The position numbers and the translations under genes are program-made. The notes beneath the pieces were generated by a model. The model did not search any database, was not told where the DNA came from, and was given only the letters and a program-made list of their open reading frames with translations. Shown here piece after piece: positions 60,406 to 61,444 of a DNA stretch of 61,444 nucleotides. Where the stretch lies: assembly GCA_002418765.1 (NCBI GenBank), contig DIET01000029.1:1-61444 (forward strand), read 5' to 3'. This DNA comes from Peptococcaceae bacterium UBA5767 (lineage in GTDB: Bacteria > Bacillota > TC1 > UBA5767). Numbering within the stretch: the first letter of the stretch is position 1; every line of letters begins with the position of its first letter.

Positions 60406-61389
60406 ATGAAATATATCAAAACGGATTGGGAAATTCCCTACTATAATTTTGCCTTAGAGGATTATCTACTCAACGAAGCGCCAGAAGATGATTATGTTTT
60501 TTTCTACATTCACAAACCTTCCATCATCATTGGCAAATTTCAAAATACCATTGAAGAAATCAACAAAGATTTTGTGGACGAACAAAACATCCTCGTAGCC
60601 AGGAGACTGTCTGGCGGTGGTGCGGTTTATCACGATTACGGCAATCTTAACTATTCTTTCGTCCACAAGACCGGCAAAACAGACATCAATAATTTCAAAA
60701 AATTCACCCAACCCGTCATTGACGGCTTGCAGGAATTGGGCATTCAGGCTGAACTCAGTGGCCGCAATGATATCCTGGTGGACGGAAAAAAGGTGTCCGG
60801 CAATGCCCAAAGCTATAAGAATGGGCGCATCCTGCACCACGGAACACTGCTGTACAATGCTGACATGTCCCAATTGACCAACGCCCTCAAGGTAAAGGAC
60901 CTAAAAATCGAGTCCAAAGGCATCAAATCAGTTCGTTCCCGGGTCGGCAACCTGATCGATTACATGAACCAACCGATGGACATTCACGATTTCAAGGATT
61001 TCTTGCTGACACATTTCAAGTCCAAACAGGACATCACAGAACTGACCTTAGGGCCTGAGGTGCAGTCCTATATTGAGGACAAGGCCCAATTATTCAAAAC
61101 CTGGGATTGGGTCTGGGGAAAATCACCCACCTACACTTTAGAAAAAATAGAAAAATTCGAATGTGGTCTCATCAATGTCAAGATGAATGTGACTAAGGGC
61201 ATCATTCAAAACGTAAAGATCTATGGAGATTTTTTTACCTCCGAAGAACTAGATGCTTTAGAAAATGCATTCAGCGGCATTGTACTCAAAGAAGATGCAC
61301 TCATGGCTGCTTTGGCCGATTTCCACATGGAGGACTATTTCCATTCTCTTGAGAAGAAAGACTTCATTGCCTTTCTTCTCCGGCAGTAA
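60406..61389 (+). CDS. lplA: Lipoate-protein ligase A
   Basis: Activates free lipoate with ATP and attaches it to the lipoyl domains of 2-oxoacid dehydrogenases or glycine cleavage H protein. 327 residues. The N-terminal catalytic domain has IIIGKFQNTIEEIN (about 45), the substrate loop ARRLSGGGAVYHDYGNLNYS (about 65-84), and KKVSGNAQSYKNGRILHHGT with the catalytic Lys (about 128). The C-terminal accessory domain (about 245-327) is present, so the adenylation activity is in one chain. GAGGAG lies 8 nt before the ATG at 60406. After the stop, 61390-61444 holds only a weak inverted repeat. Confidence 0.93.
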   Translation: MKYIKTDWEIPYYNFALEDYLLNEAPEDDYVFFYIHKPSIIIGKFQNTIEEINKDFVDEQNILVARRLSGGGAVYHDYGNLNYSFVHKTGKTDINNFKKFTQPVIDGLQELGIQAELSGRNDILVDGKKVSGNAQSYKNGRILHHGTLLYNADMSQLTNALKVKDLKIESKGIKSVRSRVGNLIDYMNQPMDIHDFKDFLLTHFKSKQDITELTLGPEVQSYIEDKAQLFKTWDWVWGKSPTYTLEKIEKFECGLINVKMNVTKGIIQNVKIYGDFFTSEELDALENAFSGIVLKEDALMAALADFHMEDYFHSLEKKDFIAFLLRQ

Positions 61390-61444
61390 CTATCCGGAAA
61401 CAAGGAATCCCCATTTACACAATCGAGTAGGGGGAAATTTCTTC

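Overview
The window reads as a chromosomal segment of an anaerobic, Gram-positive bacterium of the Clostridia type (Bacillota). The support is a cysteine T-box leader, consensus TTGACA/TATAAT promoters, AGGAGG ribosome-binding sites, an S-layer (SLH) protein, several lipobox lipoproteins, a selenocysteine-containing peroxiredoxin, a flavin-based extracellular electron transfer locus, and hisC-like/ACT/phenylacetate-CoA ligase genes typical of amino-acid fermenters. Nothing in the sequence fixes a genus.

Layout. (1) 1-8.4 kb is accessory DNA. It holds the 5' end of an iscB RNA-guided nuclease gene with its upstream omega-RNA and promoter, a 1598-residue SLH/GLUG surface protein with a small partner gene, a divergent HTH regulator separated from them by a 31-bp perfect palindrome, and a decayed serine recombinase. 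(2) 8.4-13.9 kb carries a hisC-like aminotransferase/ACT/paaK operon and a polar amino-acid ABC transporter. (3) 14-35 kb is mostly housekeeping: cupin-type glucose-6-phosphate isomerase, ABC-F ATPase, CDF transporter, TraB protein, M18 peptidase, archaeal-type phosphoglycerate mutase, NADP isocitrate dehydrogenase, the repair endonucleases Nth and Nfo, a uridine-kinase-like protein, a pseudouridine synthase, a DEAD helicase, QueH, and a T-box-controlled cysK-cysE operon that continues through an unannotated 32-codon ORF into queH. (4) 35-49 kb holds a nitrilase-family amidase, a DUF815 ATPase, an S41-like protein, a DUF2148 ferredoxin-type protein, a nitroreductase, a SIMPL lipoprotein, a YiiX-like hydrolase, an RlmI-like methylase, HflX with a JAMM-like N-terminal motif, the selenoprotein peroxiredoxin, and a DAK-DegV fusion. 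(5) 49.4-57.9 kb is the electron-transfer locus (ndh2-dmkB-dmkA-eetA-eetB-pplA-fmnB, with an upstream arsR), bracketed by a 64-bp direct repeat. (6) 57.9-61.4 kb holds a second amino-acid ABC transporter and lipoate ligase.

The most interesting items are the iscB/omega-RNA element at the left edge, the in-frame UGA at the peroxidatic position of the peroxiredoxin with a SECIS-like hairpin 10 nt downstream, the electron-transfer locus lying between two copies of the 3' end of the neighbouring ABC ATPase gene, and the HTH-x7-S-x2-D metalloprotease-like motif in HflX. No tRNA, rRNA or CRISPR array was seen.
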